DNA of 26,210 nt. Origin: Chara braunii (lineage: Eukaryota; Streptophyta; Charophyceae; Charales; Characeae). Numbering within the stretch: position 1 is the stretch's first letter; each line of letters begins with the position of its first letter. This document shows, piece after piece, positions 17,276-26,210 of this stretch. The notes under the pieces were generated by a model. That model was not told where the DNA came from and made no database searches. It saw only the letters and a program-made list of their open reading frames with translations. The DNA lies in contig BFEA01000889.1 in NCBI GenBank assembly GCA_003427395.1, positions 125,863 through 152,072 on the forward strand. The letters run 5' to 3'. Made by a program: the position numbers and the translations under genes.

Positions 17276-18540
17276 CCCTGATCATCCTCCCTCCGGAGGG
17301 AACCGTGCTTAAAGAGTTTGGAGTTCAGAGGTGTAACCGAGCGTGTGGGCAAGCTTCTTTGAACAGCTGGGGTATTGAAATACGGGGGAACCCTAATCAC
17401 ATGGCCTTGTGAGTCGAGTTTCTCAGAGATTTATATCAATCTTTTGTTTCTCTTCTCTCTTCTTATTCTCTTTCGTCGCGCAACACTCCTCTGCTGGGGA
17501 GGATTGGTTCTTAGTTTGTCGCAAGTTCAATTTGGTGTTCGCTGCCAGGGCAAAGCACATGCACGCTATCTGTTTCCAGTGTATGCGACTTGAGCTCGAC
17601 AAAAACCAGTGTTTGAAAAACACTTGAAACGCAGACTTCCTATGGTACACATGCGAATTTGAGGCACTGGGTCATGCGGCGAGGGGCATTTTCTGATTGA
17701 TGTTCGAATCTGAGGTCAAAGCAATTTCATTTAATTTCATTTTCATTATTTCTTTTTATCATGTGCACTTCTGATCAGCCTATACTAAAAGCTATCAGTG
17801 TCGGTTATCGAACGAACGAACTTGACAGTCAGGGCTAATTCCATCCCCCTGCAGGTCGCTGAGGATCTCGGAAGCGGGCGAGGCGAGTGACAGGCGCCGT
17901 TGCCCTTGGCTTCAGCGAATTGCAGGCAACCCCTCCCCGATTTTTCTCACACCGTAACCAATAGAACTAGGCCTAAGGCGGAGCTAGGTAGGCGCGAACT
18001 TGCATATGATTAGCTGCAGGACCAATAATTTTATATTATCCGCACAAACCAGGCCTTCGCCTCGGCCTACGGACCAACCACCTGGCCGTTAGAAGATGAT
18101 AGTCGCCTCTAGGTTCGTGGTTGCCTGGTAACCTGGCCGCCTGACACACCACATGTTCTTGTCGAAACTCTCGACTTTCCTCATGCTAAGCCTGACAAGG
18201 CCGCGCCTTTTAACGCGTTGTCAAGCAAGGTTTTCCTTCGTATGCACAAGGTAAGGTCTTTATCTTCTTTGTGACGCATTCCGCCAGAGGCTGTGCCGGT
18301 TCGCGGAGTAAAGCTAGTCTTTATAAAATAGAAGAAAAATATAGCCAAATTAAAAAATACAGAAAAGGTATCCGGGCCCTATGGCTTTGGCGCCTTTCGT
18401 CGACCTGGTACTGTCGATGACTAACGACCACCTCACAGTGCAACGCAATAATGTGTGCCCCACACACTCTCTAAGTCGGTCGTATTTGACTTGGAGTCTC
18501 GCCAAGAGCGAGGTTGCCGAGGTGAGCGCCCTGAGGGGAT
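17275..18540. other. unassigned DNA upstream of the Gypsy element
   Basis: No coding region is recognised. If the element is Gypsy-type, its gag N-terminus and 5' LTR would belong here, but I find no terminal repeat, primer-binding site or gag domain. A donor-like CAAG|GTAAGG ends at 18249. Confidence 0.5.
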
Positions 18541-18561
18541 TCGCCCCATCAGCGCGTTACG

Positions 18562-18768
18562 TTGATCAAGGACGCACCCAAAGCGACTTTCGAAAAGAAC
18601 GGCAAATACCCTTGTAAGGGTGTTTGCTACGGTAACGATCACCAACAATTTAGGTGCAAGAACGCGAAGGTTACACAAAAGATCGGTCCCAAAGGCAGCT
18701 TTGGAGGATTGCTCTCCCAAAGTGGAACCTTTGCGAGTTCCAGTTCGGGAAACACATTGGACCAGTAG
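18562..18768 (+). pseudogene. Gag nucleocapsid zinc-knuckle remnant
   Basis: The frame carries GKYPCKGVCYGNDHQQFRC. It has the Cys/His order of a CCHC knuckle, which binds genomic RNA during packaging in intact elements. The first spacing is C-X3-C instead of the usual C-X2-C, suggesting an inserted residue and a non-functional finger. The frame stops at 18766-18768, while the continuing coding signal (EVIAASTLDEVGDV...) is in another frame from about 18750, so a frameshift separates them. No capsid-like Gag domain was recognised upstream. Confidence 0.6.
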
Positions 18769-18779
18769 AAGTTATAGCT

Positions 18780-19330
18780 GCTTCTACTCTCGATGAAGTG
18801 GGTGACGTACCCTCACCACTTCAAGAGTTGGTCGAAGCTATCGACTCTTTAGTCACCCCGCAGACGCTTCCTGACCCAACGATACTATGTTCGTCGGATG
18901 TGTCTGAGGCCTTAGAGGACTTACAAAGTGAGTGGGTCGGCAAGGGACCATCGCGAGTCTTGGGTGGCGCTTAGGAGAGGTCCGCAAGTGTGGTGCCTTC
19001 GTAGACATCAGCTCCACGAGAAACTTCATAAGTCGCGATTGCGTTGAGAGACTGCGCCTAGGGGACCGGGTGCAGTGCCTTAGTAGACATTTGGCATCTA
19101 CTTTGGCCAACTAAGAGCGCATGTTAGTTGAAGATTATGTCAAGGACGTAGTCTGCACCTTCTATTATGGAGGTGGGGAGCTAAATCATAGGATTTCGTT
19201 CCTAGTCAGCGAGGACTTGCCCTTTGACGTGTTGTTGGGTATGTACTACCTCGAGGTTGCCAAACTCCAATTTGACTGGGACAGAAAAGTGCTAAAGCAT
19301 GTACTACCGGAAGGGAGGACAGTCAGACTT
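18780..19330 (+). pseudogene. retroviral-type aspartic protease, degraded
   Basis: In intact elements it cleaves the Gag-Pol polyprotein. The catalytic block reads FVDISSTRNFIS at about 18998-19033: the Asp (19004-19006) is kept, but the usual D-S/T-G triad has become D-I-S, so activity is unlikely. The C-terminal part LPFDVLLGMYYLE, near 19220-19255, matches the conserved flap/ILG-like block of plant Gypsy proteases. A TAA at 19112-19114 lies between the two halves, and a frameshift near 18950 separates the domain from its N-terminal extension. Confidence 0.75.
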
Positions 19331-19429
19331 GCCACGTACAAAGCTAGCAGTCTAATAGACACATACAAATGTACGTGGGCATCAACCTTTTATAACTACT
19401 ATAAACAGAACCAAGAGAAGGGTATGCAC

Positions 19430-20260
19430 TTAGTCTTTTTCTTTGATAAAGGGGAGGTCGTTAAAATACTCCCAGAGATAGAAAATGTCGTCGCCAGGTA
19501 CCCTGATTTGTTTGAAGAGCCCTCAGGAGTCGTAGACAGGGAGGTTGTCCATGCCATAGAGATCATCCCTGGGAGCAAGATCCCCAAAGGGAGAATCTAT
19601 AGGATAGCTCCGGCCGAATTGGATGAGCTTCGTCGATGATTGAGAGAGCTTACAAAGAACGACCTAGTACCTCCTCCTTCGGCTCACCAGTCTTATTTGT
19701 CCCGAAGAAGGGGCGGGCAATAAGGATGTGCATTGATTATAGAGGCCTCAATGCCATCACTGTGAAAAACACAGAGCCTCCACCATGCATCGATGACCTG
19801 TTGGACAGAGTCAGGGATGTAAGTACTTCACTAAGATAGATTCGAACTCCAACTACCATTAAATTGTTGTTAGACATGAGGACCATCACAAAACCGTGCT
19901 TCAAACCAGGTGCAGTCTGTATGAGCTTGTGGTGATGCCCTTTGGCCTTCGCAATGCGTTGGGAACATTCGAGCACGCCATGAATAGGATATTCCATGAC
20001 TACTTATGGTTGTGTACCTCGACGACATTCTTATCTTTAGTAGAACAGTCGAGGAGCATGCTGAGCACTTAGACACTGTTCTTTCACTCCTACGACAACA
20101 CAACTATAAGATTACCTCAGAGAAATGCGAGTTCGGTCGCACTAAAATCTTGTACTTGGGTCATGAGATACCTGCGAATGGGGGCCTGGAGATGCTAAGG
20201 TGGCTAGCATCCATGATTGGCCACGACCTCATTTTGTGACCGAGGTCAGATCATTCTTAG
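19430..20260 (+). pseudogene. Gypsy reverse transcriptase, broken
   Basis: The polymerase domain that copies element RNA into DNA. Visible blocks in order: DLFEEP and HAIEIIPG (19508-19575), FGSPVLFVPKKG and RMCIDYRGLN (19678-19752), FTKID with the motif A Asp (19839-19841), LVVMPFGLRNA (about 19929-19961), and the catalytic VYLDD at 20012-20026, intact. Breaks are a TGA at 19637-19639, frameshifts near 19660, 19815 and 20000, a TAA at 19860-19862 where Gln is expected, and a frameshift near 20200. At the 20000 break a few codons are missing just before the YLDD strand. Motif residues survive better than the frame, so decay followed a once functional copy. Confidence 0.92.
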
Positions 20261-20832
20261 GGATGATTGGCTACTACCGCAACTTTGTCAAGAACTATAG
20301 TACGGTGGCCAGCCCTTTGAATGATCTCACTCACCTTGACACACCATGGCAATGGATTGACGAGTGTGAAGCTGCTTTCAAGCGATTGAAGCATGCTCTC
20401 ACGCACCATGAGGTTCTAATGGTTCCCGATCCTCAGAGGCCATTTCTAGTGAGCACTGCATTAAGCCAATATGGCATTGGCACAGTGTTGGCTCAACAGG
20501 AAGGGAATAAGTTGAGGCCAATCGAGTGCATGAGCAAAAAGATGCCTTCTAAGAAGTTAGAAAAGTCCACCTACAAAAGCGAACTCTATGCGCTCTAAAA
20601 GGCGTTTGTCCACTGGAGACACTATCTGTCGGGAAAATTCTTCTATCTGAGAACTGACCATCAGACCTTGAAGTGGATCAAGACACAACTTGTTCTCTCC
20701 GATGCACTCGAACGATGGATTGAGGTCATAGACCAATATGACTTCACGTTGGACTGTGTGAAGGGAGAGTATAACAAGGTTGCTGATGCACTGTCACTTA
20801 GGGCTGATTACCTGGGTGCGCTAATTATTTAG
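20240..20832 (+). pseudogene. Gypsy RNase H, broken
   Basis: Degrades the RNA strand of the RNA/DNA hybrid in intact elements. [19 protein letters not shown] marks the connection to the polymerase. The nuclease part follows ([38 protein letters not shown]). The first catalytic Asp of the usual D-A-S is Ala here (codon 20458-20460), while Glu in SELYAL, Asp in TDHQTL and Asp in VADALS are kept. A TAA interrupts at 20596-20598 and the frame ends at TAG 20830-20832. Confidence 0.88.
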
Positions 20833-20859
20833 TTTGGCCTATCTGAGAATGTTACTTGA

Positions 20860-21640
20860 TTGCTGGTGGAAGCCTACAAGGACGACCTTGCCACGGTGGA
20901 CATCATCCCCGAACTTGAGGCCCAAGAGAAGGCCACATTTGAGGAGTTTGTGATGGTGGACAAGTTGCTCTTTCTTGAGAAGGCGGGGTTTAAGAGATTA
21001 GTTGGTGAGTGCCATGACGCAACGAGACATTTTGCCTATAAGAGGACTAATGCTAACTTAGTGGCCTAACATGCTGGACAATGCAAAAAAATATGTACAG
21101 ACTTGTCAAGTCTGTCAACAGGACAAGCCACGGAGTCGAGCTTCGCTTGGGTTCCTAAAGCCTCTACCCATTCCTGCTGGTTCGGGAAAGAGTGTTTCCA
21201 TGGATTTCATGGATACCCTCGTGACCAGCAAGAGTGGCAAAATGTATATTTTCGTCGTAGTTGATAGGTTCACTAAGTACGCTAGACTAATTGCCATGTC
21301 GAAGACCGCCAAGATTGAGCACCTCATCAAGTTATTCATGGATAACTGGGTGCGTGACTTTGGACTGCCAAGGACAATTGTTAGTGATAGAGATGTCTGC
21401 TTCACTACCGAGATGTGGAAGAAGGCTGCAGAACAGATGGGCAGCCAACTGGAGATGACTTCAGGGAATCATCCTGAATCCAACGGGCAGCTTGAACAAA
21501 TGAACCGAGCGGTGCAACATTTGCTGAGGGTCTATAAAAAACCCAACCAAGATGACTGGGATGAGAAGTTGCCTCTCATCGCCAGTCTGTACAACAATGC
21601 TGTACACAACACCACCGATGTCACTCCTAATCAGCTCTAG
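20860..21640 (+). pseudogene. Gypsy integrase, broken
   Basis: Inserts element DNA into the host chromosome in intact copies. The N-terminal HHCC zinc module is visible: His codons 21012-21014 and 21027-21029, then Cys at 21104-21106 and 21113-21115 (CQVC). A TAA at 21067-21069 and a frameshift lie between them, where several residues including an expected Trp are absent. The catalytic core is open from 21071 to 21640, the longest intact domain, with Asp in SMDFMD (about 21203), Asp in VSDRD (21386-21388) and Glu in GQLEQ (21494-21496), giving exact D-35-E spacing. The C-terminal domain is missing. Confidence 0.92.
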
Positions 21641-21689
21641 CCTTGACCTTCGTAGATGCCTTGGCCACAACATTGGTTGTTGACGGAGG

Positions 21690-22978
21690 GGGAGGGAGAA
21701 GGTGTGAAGGTACTTGGCCATGGTGGACGGGTTAAGAAGGCGGATATGGGAAAAGGTGTGAAGATGCTTGGCTATGGTGGATGGGTGAAGAAGGTGGAGG
21801 TGGACGGTGTGATGGTGCTTGGCTATGGTGGATGGGTAAAGGATGTGGGGGTGGAAGAAGGCGTGAAGGTACTTGATTATGGTGGAGGGATGGAGGTGGA
21901 GGTGGAAGGTGTGAAGGTGCTTGCCTATGGTGGATGGGTGAAGGAGGTAGAGGTGGAAGAAGGCGTGGAGGTGGAAGAAGGTACTTGGGTATGGTGGATG
22001 GGTGAAGGAGGTGGAGGTGGAAGAAGGTGTGGAGGTGGAAGAAGGTGTGGAGGTGGAAGAAGTTGTGAAGGTACTTGGCTATGGTGGATGGGTGAAGGAG
22101 GTGGAGGTGGAAGGCGTGAGGGTGCTTGGCTATGGTGGAGGGGTGAAGGAGGTGGAGGTGGAAGAAGGCGTGAAGGTGCTTGGCTATGGGGGATGGATGA
22201 ATAAGGTGGAGGTGGAAGAAGGTGCGAAGGTATTTGGCTATGGAGGATGGGTGAAGGAGGTGGAGGTGGAAGAAGCTGTGAAGGTGCTCGACTATGGTGG
22301 ATGGGTGAAGGAGGTGGAGATGGAAGGAGGAGTGAAGGTGTTTGGCTATGGTGGATGGGTGAAGGAGGTGGTGGAAGAAGGTGTGAAGGTGCTTGGCTAT
22401 GGTGGATGGGTGAACGAGGTGGAGGTGGAAGAAGGTTTGAAGGTGCTTGACTATGGTGTATGGGTGAAGGAGGTGGAGTTGGAAGAAGGTGCGAAGGTAC
22501 TTTGCTATGGTGGATGAGTGAAGGAGGTGGAGATGGAGGGAGGTGTGAAGGTACTTGGCTATGGTCGATGGGTGAAGGAGGTGCGGATGGGTGAAGGTGG
22601 AGGTGGAAGAAGGTGTGAAGGTGCTTGGCTATGGCAGATGTGTGCAGGTATTTGGATATGGTGGATGGGTGAAGGAGGTGGAGGTGGAAAAAGGTATGAA
22701 GGTGCTTGGATATGGTGGATGGGTGAAGGAGGTGGAGATGGAAGAAGGTGTGAATGTGTTTGGCTATGGTGGATGGGTGGAGGTGGAAGGTGTGAAGGTG
22801 CTTGGCTATGGGGAATGGGTAAAGGAGGTGGAAGTGAAAGAAGGTGTGAAGGTGTTTGGCTATGGTGGATGGGTGGAGGCAGAGGTGGAAGAAGGTGTGA
22901 AGGGACTTGGCTATGGTGGATGGGCGAAGGAGGTGGAGGAGGAAGAAGGCGTGAAGGTGCATGGGTATGGTGGACCCT
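21690..22978. repeat. 54-bp G-rich minisatellite (about 24 copies)
   Basis: Unit close to GTGAAGGTGCTTGGCTATGG TGGATGGGTGAAGGAGGTGG AGGTGGAAGAAG plus two bases. The 54-bp period is 18 codons, so long frames exist on both strands: VKVLGYGGWVKEVEVEEG-type repeats on plus, and a 366-codon proline/histidine-rich frame on minus (23025-21925). Indels of 3n and non-3n bases shift frames on the plus strand, and the minus frame changes register from HLHPSTIAK-type to PPPPSPIHH-type units. No start context or domain supports a gene. The plus strand is almost free of C. Confidence 0.93.
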
Positions 22979-23024
22979 AAGCTTCTAGTCCGTACCTTCT
23001 TGCGTGGTCTCAACATTCGAACCA

Positions 23025-23175
23025 TTAGAAAAACTCAGATTTGCAAAATGCTGTCTTGCAACAGACATTCAGACTTTGCAAAATCCAAACCCGCAAAAAA
23101 ATTGAGACTTCGAAAAACCAAGATTTGCGATTTTTCAGTTTTTGCCAATTTTGAGAGTCGGAAAGCATAGATTTG
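23025..23175. repeat. degenerate TTGCAAAAT-type repeat
   Basis: Weak repetition of CAGATTTGCAAAAT, CAGACTTTGCAAAAT and AAGATTTGCGATTTTT at roughly 30-60 bp spacing. 23176-23540 has no recognisable feature. Confidence 0.45.
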
Positions 23176-23544
23176 CGTTTGGTGACCCAAACGACGCCAG
23201 ATGTCCATGTAACTTCATAGGCCCTCTGTCTATACCCTACTGAAAACCTCCCTAAAGTTTGACCGGATTCCGTCGCTGTTTCCTCTACTTGCCTGTTTTG
23301 GGCACCGCTCGAGGCTCTAAGTGAACAATTCGGGAAATTTGTTTTCTGTTTTTGCGGGTAAATAAACTCAGGTGGCCTAGCGGTTTTGCAAATCATCTAT
23401 ATATGCCTAGGATATGGGGCCTCTTCAATCTCAACCCCCATATCCTTTTGATTAGCGGAGTTGTTTTTCGGTAGCCCGGGCTGCACCAGCCGGTTGGCTA
23501 TTTCGACCCGACGCTTGCCCTGGGACTTGGATGACGGTTTTCTC

Positions 23545-23640
23545 AACAGCAGCAACAACAAGGCTTGACCAAGCATCAGCAGCAACAACAATAACCTTGT
23601 TATTAGTAGCAATAGCAACAGCAACAACTACAGTTCCCTA
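23545..23640. repeat. CAG/CAA trinucleotide tract
   Basis: Interrupted CAGCAACAA-type repeats. An inverted repeat AATAAC/GTTATT with a 3-nt loop lies near 23589-23603. Confidence 0.8.
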
Positions 23641-23789
23641 CCTACTCCCTTTCTTATTGTGTTCAAGTAGAGCACGAGGGTGGTGAAGAGGTGTTCAAAC
23701 CAAGCATGGGGGGGGTTAGTGTGTCATTCAAATAGAGCACATGGGGTGTAGAGCTGCCACAAACATAGTGTCTACTGTGTACACACGAA

Positions 23790-24395
23790 TAATGATAACA
23801 TTAATACTAAGATGAGCAAGAAATAGAGTTGTGATGTACACCCAAATGCATGAGAACTCAAAATGCAAATTGGCGAAGTACTTTGAAGTGGAAGAATGAA
23901 CAAATCATGAGTATATGATGACATCAACACTAAGAAGACCGAGGAATAGAGTTGCGATCTACACCCAAGCGGAAAGATGGTAAAGAAGTGGAGGGAGAGA
24001 ATGAAACGCATGAAAATTCAAAATACAAAGTGGCTAATTACTTTGAGGTGGGAAAATGGACAAATCATGAGCATATGATGACATCACCACTAAAAAGACC
24101 ACGAAATAGGATTGTGATTTACCCCAAGTGGAAAGATCATCAAAAAGTGAATGAAGAGTGAGTGAAACTCACTCTCATGCATGGGAAATCAAAGTGCAAA
24201 GTGGCGAAATACTTTGAAGTGGGAAAATGGACAAACCACGATCATATGATGACATCAACACTAAGAAGAGCAAGAAATTGGATTGAGATTCGCACCCAAG
24301 TGGAAAGATCATAAAAAAGTGAAGGGATGGTGACTCTCATGCATGGAAAATCAAAATGCAAAGTGGCGAATTACTTTGAAGTGGGAAATTGGACT
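23790..24395. repeat. tandem satellite, period about 160-171 bp
   Basis: Four diverged copies. The anchor ATATGATGACATCA occurs at 23913, 24073 and 24244. Shared blocks are ACACCCAAGTGGAAAGATCA, GCATGNRAANTCAAAATGCA and AAGTGGCGAATTACTTTGAA. The first copy is shorter. Confidence 0.88.
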
Positions 24396-24451
24396 ACACG
24401 AAGACAATCTCTAGTGGAGAAGCTAATTCCTATCGTCACATGCTCAATATG

Positions 24452-24660
24452 CCAGTTATGGAGAGAGGGGGAGAGGGGGTGAGAAGAACGGAAGGAGATG
24501 GAGAAAAATGGAGACTAATCAGGAGAAGAAGAAAAAGAAGAAGAAGAAGAAGAAGAAGAAGAGGAAGACCGAGAAGAAGAAGAAGAAGAGGAAGAGTGGA
24601 AGAAGATGAGGAAGAAGAAGAAGAAAAAAGAAAAGAAGGAGAGGAAGTAGAAGAAGAAGC
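24452..24660. repeat. polypurine tract (GAA/GAG-rich)
   Basis: About 200 bp almost entirely A and G on the plus strand, with many GAAGAA runs. Such mirror-like purine tracts can form intramolecular triplex DNA. The Arg/Lys/Glu frame is an artefact. Confidence 0.9.
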
Positions 24661-24679
24661 AGCCTCTCAGTCACCTCCT

Positions 24680-24992
24680 CTAGCATTTTGAGATGGAGAT
24701 GCCAGCCTTGGTGAAGCCCTCTCCCTCTTTGCACTCCTGCAAACCAGCTATGGCTTCCTTCTTCTTCAAGCCCTCATCTCGTTCCTTCCCAGTCCTCTCG
24801 CAGGCTATGGCAAACTCTTACCACTAAGGCTATGGAGTCGTCCCCTCTAGGAGGGCTAAGTGGACCCCCACTAGCCTGCCTCTCTTTCTCACAGCCCGGG
24901 GGATATGGCGGATCACTTCCTTGGGCCAATACCACCTCAACCAGCCTCAACAACCTCTCCCAGTAGCCTACAGTCTCCTCGAAGCTTTCAAA
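24680..24992 (-). pseudogene. decayed minus-strand reading frame, unknown family
   Basis: From 24992 down to 24777 the minus strand is open for 72 codons and reads protein-like (SFEETVGYWERLLRLVEVVL, then a Pro/Gly-rich CEKERQASGGPLSPPRGDD part). In a second frame, from about 24820 to the TAG at 24682-24680, it reads EFAIACERTGKERDEGLKKK then EAIAGLQECKEGEGFTKAG. The join needs one frameshift near 24815, or an intron, because GTG|GTAAGAG lies exactly there. Amphipathic, charged segments suggest a former gag-like or host protein, but I do not recognise a domain. The polypurine tract directly follows on this strand. Confidence 0.35.
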
Positions 24993-24999
24993 CTAGCAG

Positions 25000-25540
25000 C
25001 GGTTCCCCTCCCCTGACTTCGGTTGAGTGTAGAGCTCTCTTGGGCTCACGCAGGCAGCATGTACTTGCCTAATGCAAATGTGAGTGTGGCGGGCTGCTCC
25101 TCCAGCTTATGTAGGCAGGGCACAACACTTTGGCCAGCCCATGGGCCTCATGTGCCCCGAGGTGAATCGTGGTACCCCCAAGGCTTTTTTTTCCCCCTAA
25201 GCCTCTCCTGGAGCACCTGGGTCTCTTTTTGGCCAGGTACATGCAATCCGAGTGATTGGTACCAGCTCGGCCTGCTTTTAGAGTCTCGACATGCCTCATT
25301 TTCACTTTCAGATGCTGCCCCTTGGGTTCGAAAATTCTACTTGAAAGAAAAAAACCTTGTGGGTTTTTTTTTTCTATTTTTTTTGTTCCTTCCCCAATTT
25401 GAGTAGGCCGGGGCATTCCCTTGTACCTCGGTGCTATCTCTACCTTGGATCTTGTTGGGATCCAAGACCGACATTAATCCGAACTACCCCCAAGTAGTCC
25501 TTGCTTCAAATCTACGGCGAAAGCCCCCTTTTTTAATTTT
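25000..25540. other. unassigned DNA
   Basis: A 115-codon minus-strand frame (25416-25069) contains CMYLAKKRPRCSRRGLGG and LGAHEAHGLAKVLC. It may be the upstream part of the decayed frame at 24680-24992, but it ends in a stop and changes frame. No motif recognised. Poly(T) runs lie at 25178-25186 and 25353-25385. Confidence 0.35.
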
Positions 25541-25542
25541 TG

Positions 25543-25575
25543 GTGCATTTGGCCTTCTTTTTCGGCCAAATGCAC
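25543..25575. other. perfect 12-bp hairpin
   Basis: GTGCATTTGGCC, 9-nt loop TTCTTTTTC, GGCCAAATGCAC. There is no mismatch in the stem. It is flanked by T-rich sequence. Role unknown. Confidence 0.85.
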
Positions 25576-25719
25576 TGTTTTGTCTTTTTGCATTTTTTGT
25601 TTTTTTCTAGGTTACCAGATTGAACGTCCGGGACCCCCCTGACCGTCCGAGGTTGTCGGATCGGACAACTGGTCGGACGTCCTTCCCGGGCAGTGTGTAC
25701 GAAGCCCGAATGGCCAAAA

Positions 25720-25925
25720 AAAGAAAAGAAAAAAAAAAACTCAAAAAATTCCGAAAAAAAACTATGTTATGCAGAAAAATAAACTGAACAACTTTTGCCT
25801 TGGGGTTACATCAAAATTTTTATAAAATTTAAAATAAAAAATAAAACGAGATTCTTTGTAGAATATAAAATATAAAATAAAAAATAAATATACAAAAAAA
25901 TAAAATGAACAACTTTTGCCTTGGC
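25720..25925. repeat. AT-rich tract with a 24-bp direct repeat
   Basis: Mostly A and T. The sequence AATAAAMTGAACAACTTTTG followed by CCTTGG occurs at about 25778-25802 and 25899-25924, roughly 120 bp apart with one difference. It may be a local duplication. Confidence 0.75.
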
Positions 25926-25949
25926 CTTGCTACTGTTTCCTTCCCAGTG

Positions 25950-26210
25950 TGAGTGTGAGTATGTGTGTGTGTGGGGGGGGGTGTCGGTGTGTGTTTGTGT
26001 GTTAGACAGAGCATCTGTGTGTGTGTACATAGTGCGAGTGTGTGTACATAGTGCGTGTGTGTGTGCATATAGTGTGTGTGTGTGTGCGAGTAGATAGTTT
26101 GTGTGTGACTGTATGTATGTGTGCTCATGTGCGTGTCACTCGTGTTTGTGTGTGGATAAAATGTATGTGTGTGTGTGTGTGTGTGTATGTGTGTGTGTGT
26201 GTGTGTGTGT
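25950..26210. repeat. degenerate (TG)n tract
   Basis: GT/TG repeats interrupted by TACATA, CGAG and ATGTATG motifs, running to the window end. The His/Thr-rich minus-strand frames across it are artefacts. Confidence 0.95.

Larger units (their letters stand above)
18540..21640 (+). mobile_element. decayed Ty3/Gypsy LTR retrotransposon, internal region
   Basis: The plus strand carries, in order, an NC zinc-knuckle relic, aspartic protease, reverse transcriptase, RNase H and integrase. That order (integrase last) is diagnostic of Ty3/Gypsy (Metaviridae) rather than Copia. The reading frame changes about seven times and seven in-frame stops interrupt it, so the copy cannot make a functional polyprotein. 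No LTRs were found on either side. The 3' end, just after the integrase core, abuts a 54-bp minisatellite. Sequence style resembles elements I recall from charophyte genomes, which is an inference. Confidence 0.92.

Noticed and set aside
17700-18540. 5' LTR of the Gypsy element
   Set aside because: I could not find a matching repeat downstream of the integrase, nor TG...CA ends with a primer-binding site.
21925-23025. 366-codon minus-strand open frame, proline/histidine-rich, as an extensin-like gene
   Set aside because: It exists because the minisatellite period is 54 bp and the minus strand lacks stop triplets. The unit register changes inside it and there is no signal peptide or domain.

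Overview
This is a nuclear genomic window from a streptophyte. The source is most likely a charophyte alga such as Chara: that is an inference from how the retrotransposon reads and from the very repeat-rich, gene-poor layout, and I cannot confirm it. There is no bacterial operon structure and there are no long coding ORFs. Most long open frames are by-products of GA/CT/GT microsatellites or of tandem repeats whose period is a multiple of three.

Region by region: 0-1.8 kb holds a (GA)n tract, a pyrimidine-rich stretch, a tRNA-derived SINE on the minus strand with a near-perfect 16-bp target-site duplication, and an 18-bp minisatellite. 1.98-4.25 kb holds the only host gene I can name: the first two coding exons, plus strand, of a TMEM115-type rhomboid-like Golgi membrane protein, separated by a 2,088-bp intron full of repeats. 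No later exon was found, so intron 2 may run through the rest of the window (at least 22 kb). 4.6-7.3 kb is minisatellites, compound microsatellites and a 400-bp polypyrimidine tract, with a possible 88-bp intron. 7.3-9.7 kb is mostly unassigned and rich in small hairpins. 9.7-10.8 kb looks like a promoter plus two candidate exons. 10.95-11.6 kb on the minus strand has three tandem tRNA-like heads followed by a 215-bp unit in tandem, probably a rearranged SINE. 11.6-16.1 kb is unassigned apart from AT-rich and degenerate satellite stretches. 16.17-16.96 kb is a CCAAT-containing minisatellite, and 17.19-17.27 kb is (GA)n.

18.5-21.64 kb is a decayed Ty3/Gypsy retrotransposon in the order NC zinc knuckle, protease, reverse transcriptase, RNase H, integrase. 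It carries about seven frameshifts and seven stops, has no recognisable LTRs, and is cut off by a 1.3-kb, 54-bp-unit, G-rich minisatellite. 23-26.2 kb holds a satellite of about 160-171 bp, a purine tract, a decayed minus-strand reading frame of unknown family, a hairpin, AT-rich DNA and a (TG)n tract.

The picture is of one conserved housekeeping gene whose introns have been inflated by retroelements and tandem repeats. I see no evidence of a novel multi-gene system. The most interesting items are the intact SINE insertion, the tandem tRNA-like heads, the minisatellite that is open on both strands, and the split TMEM115-like gene.
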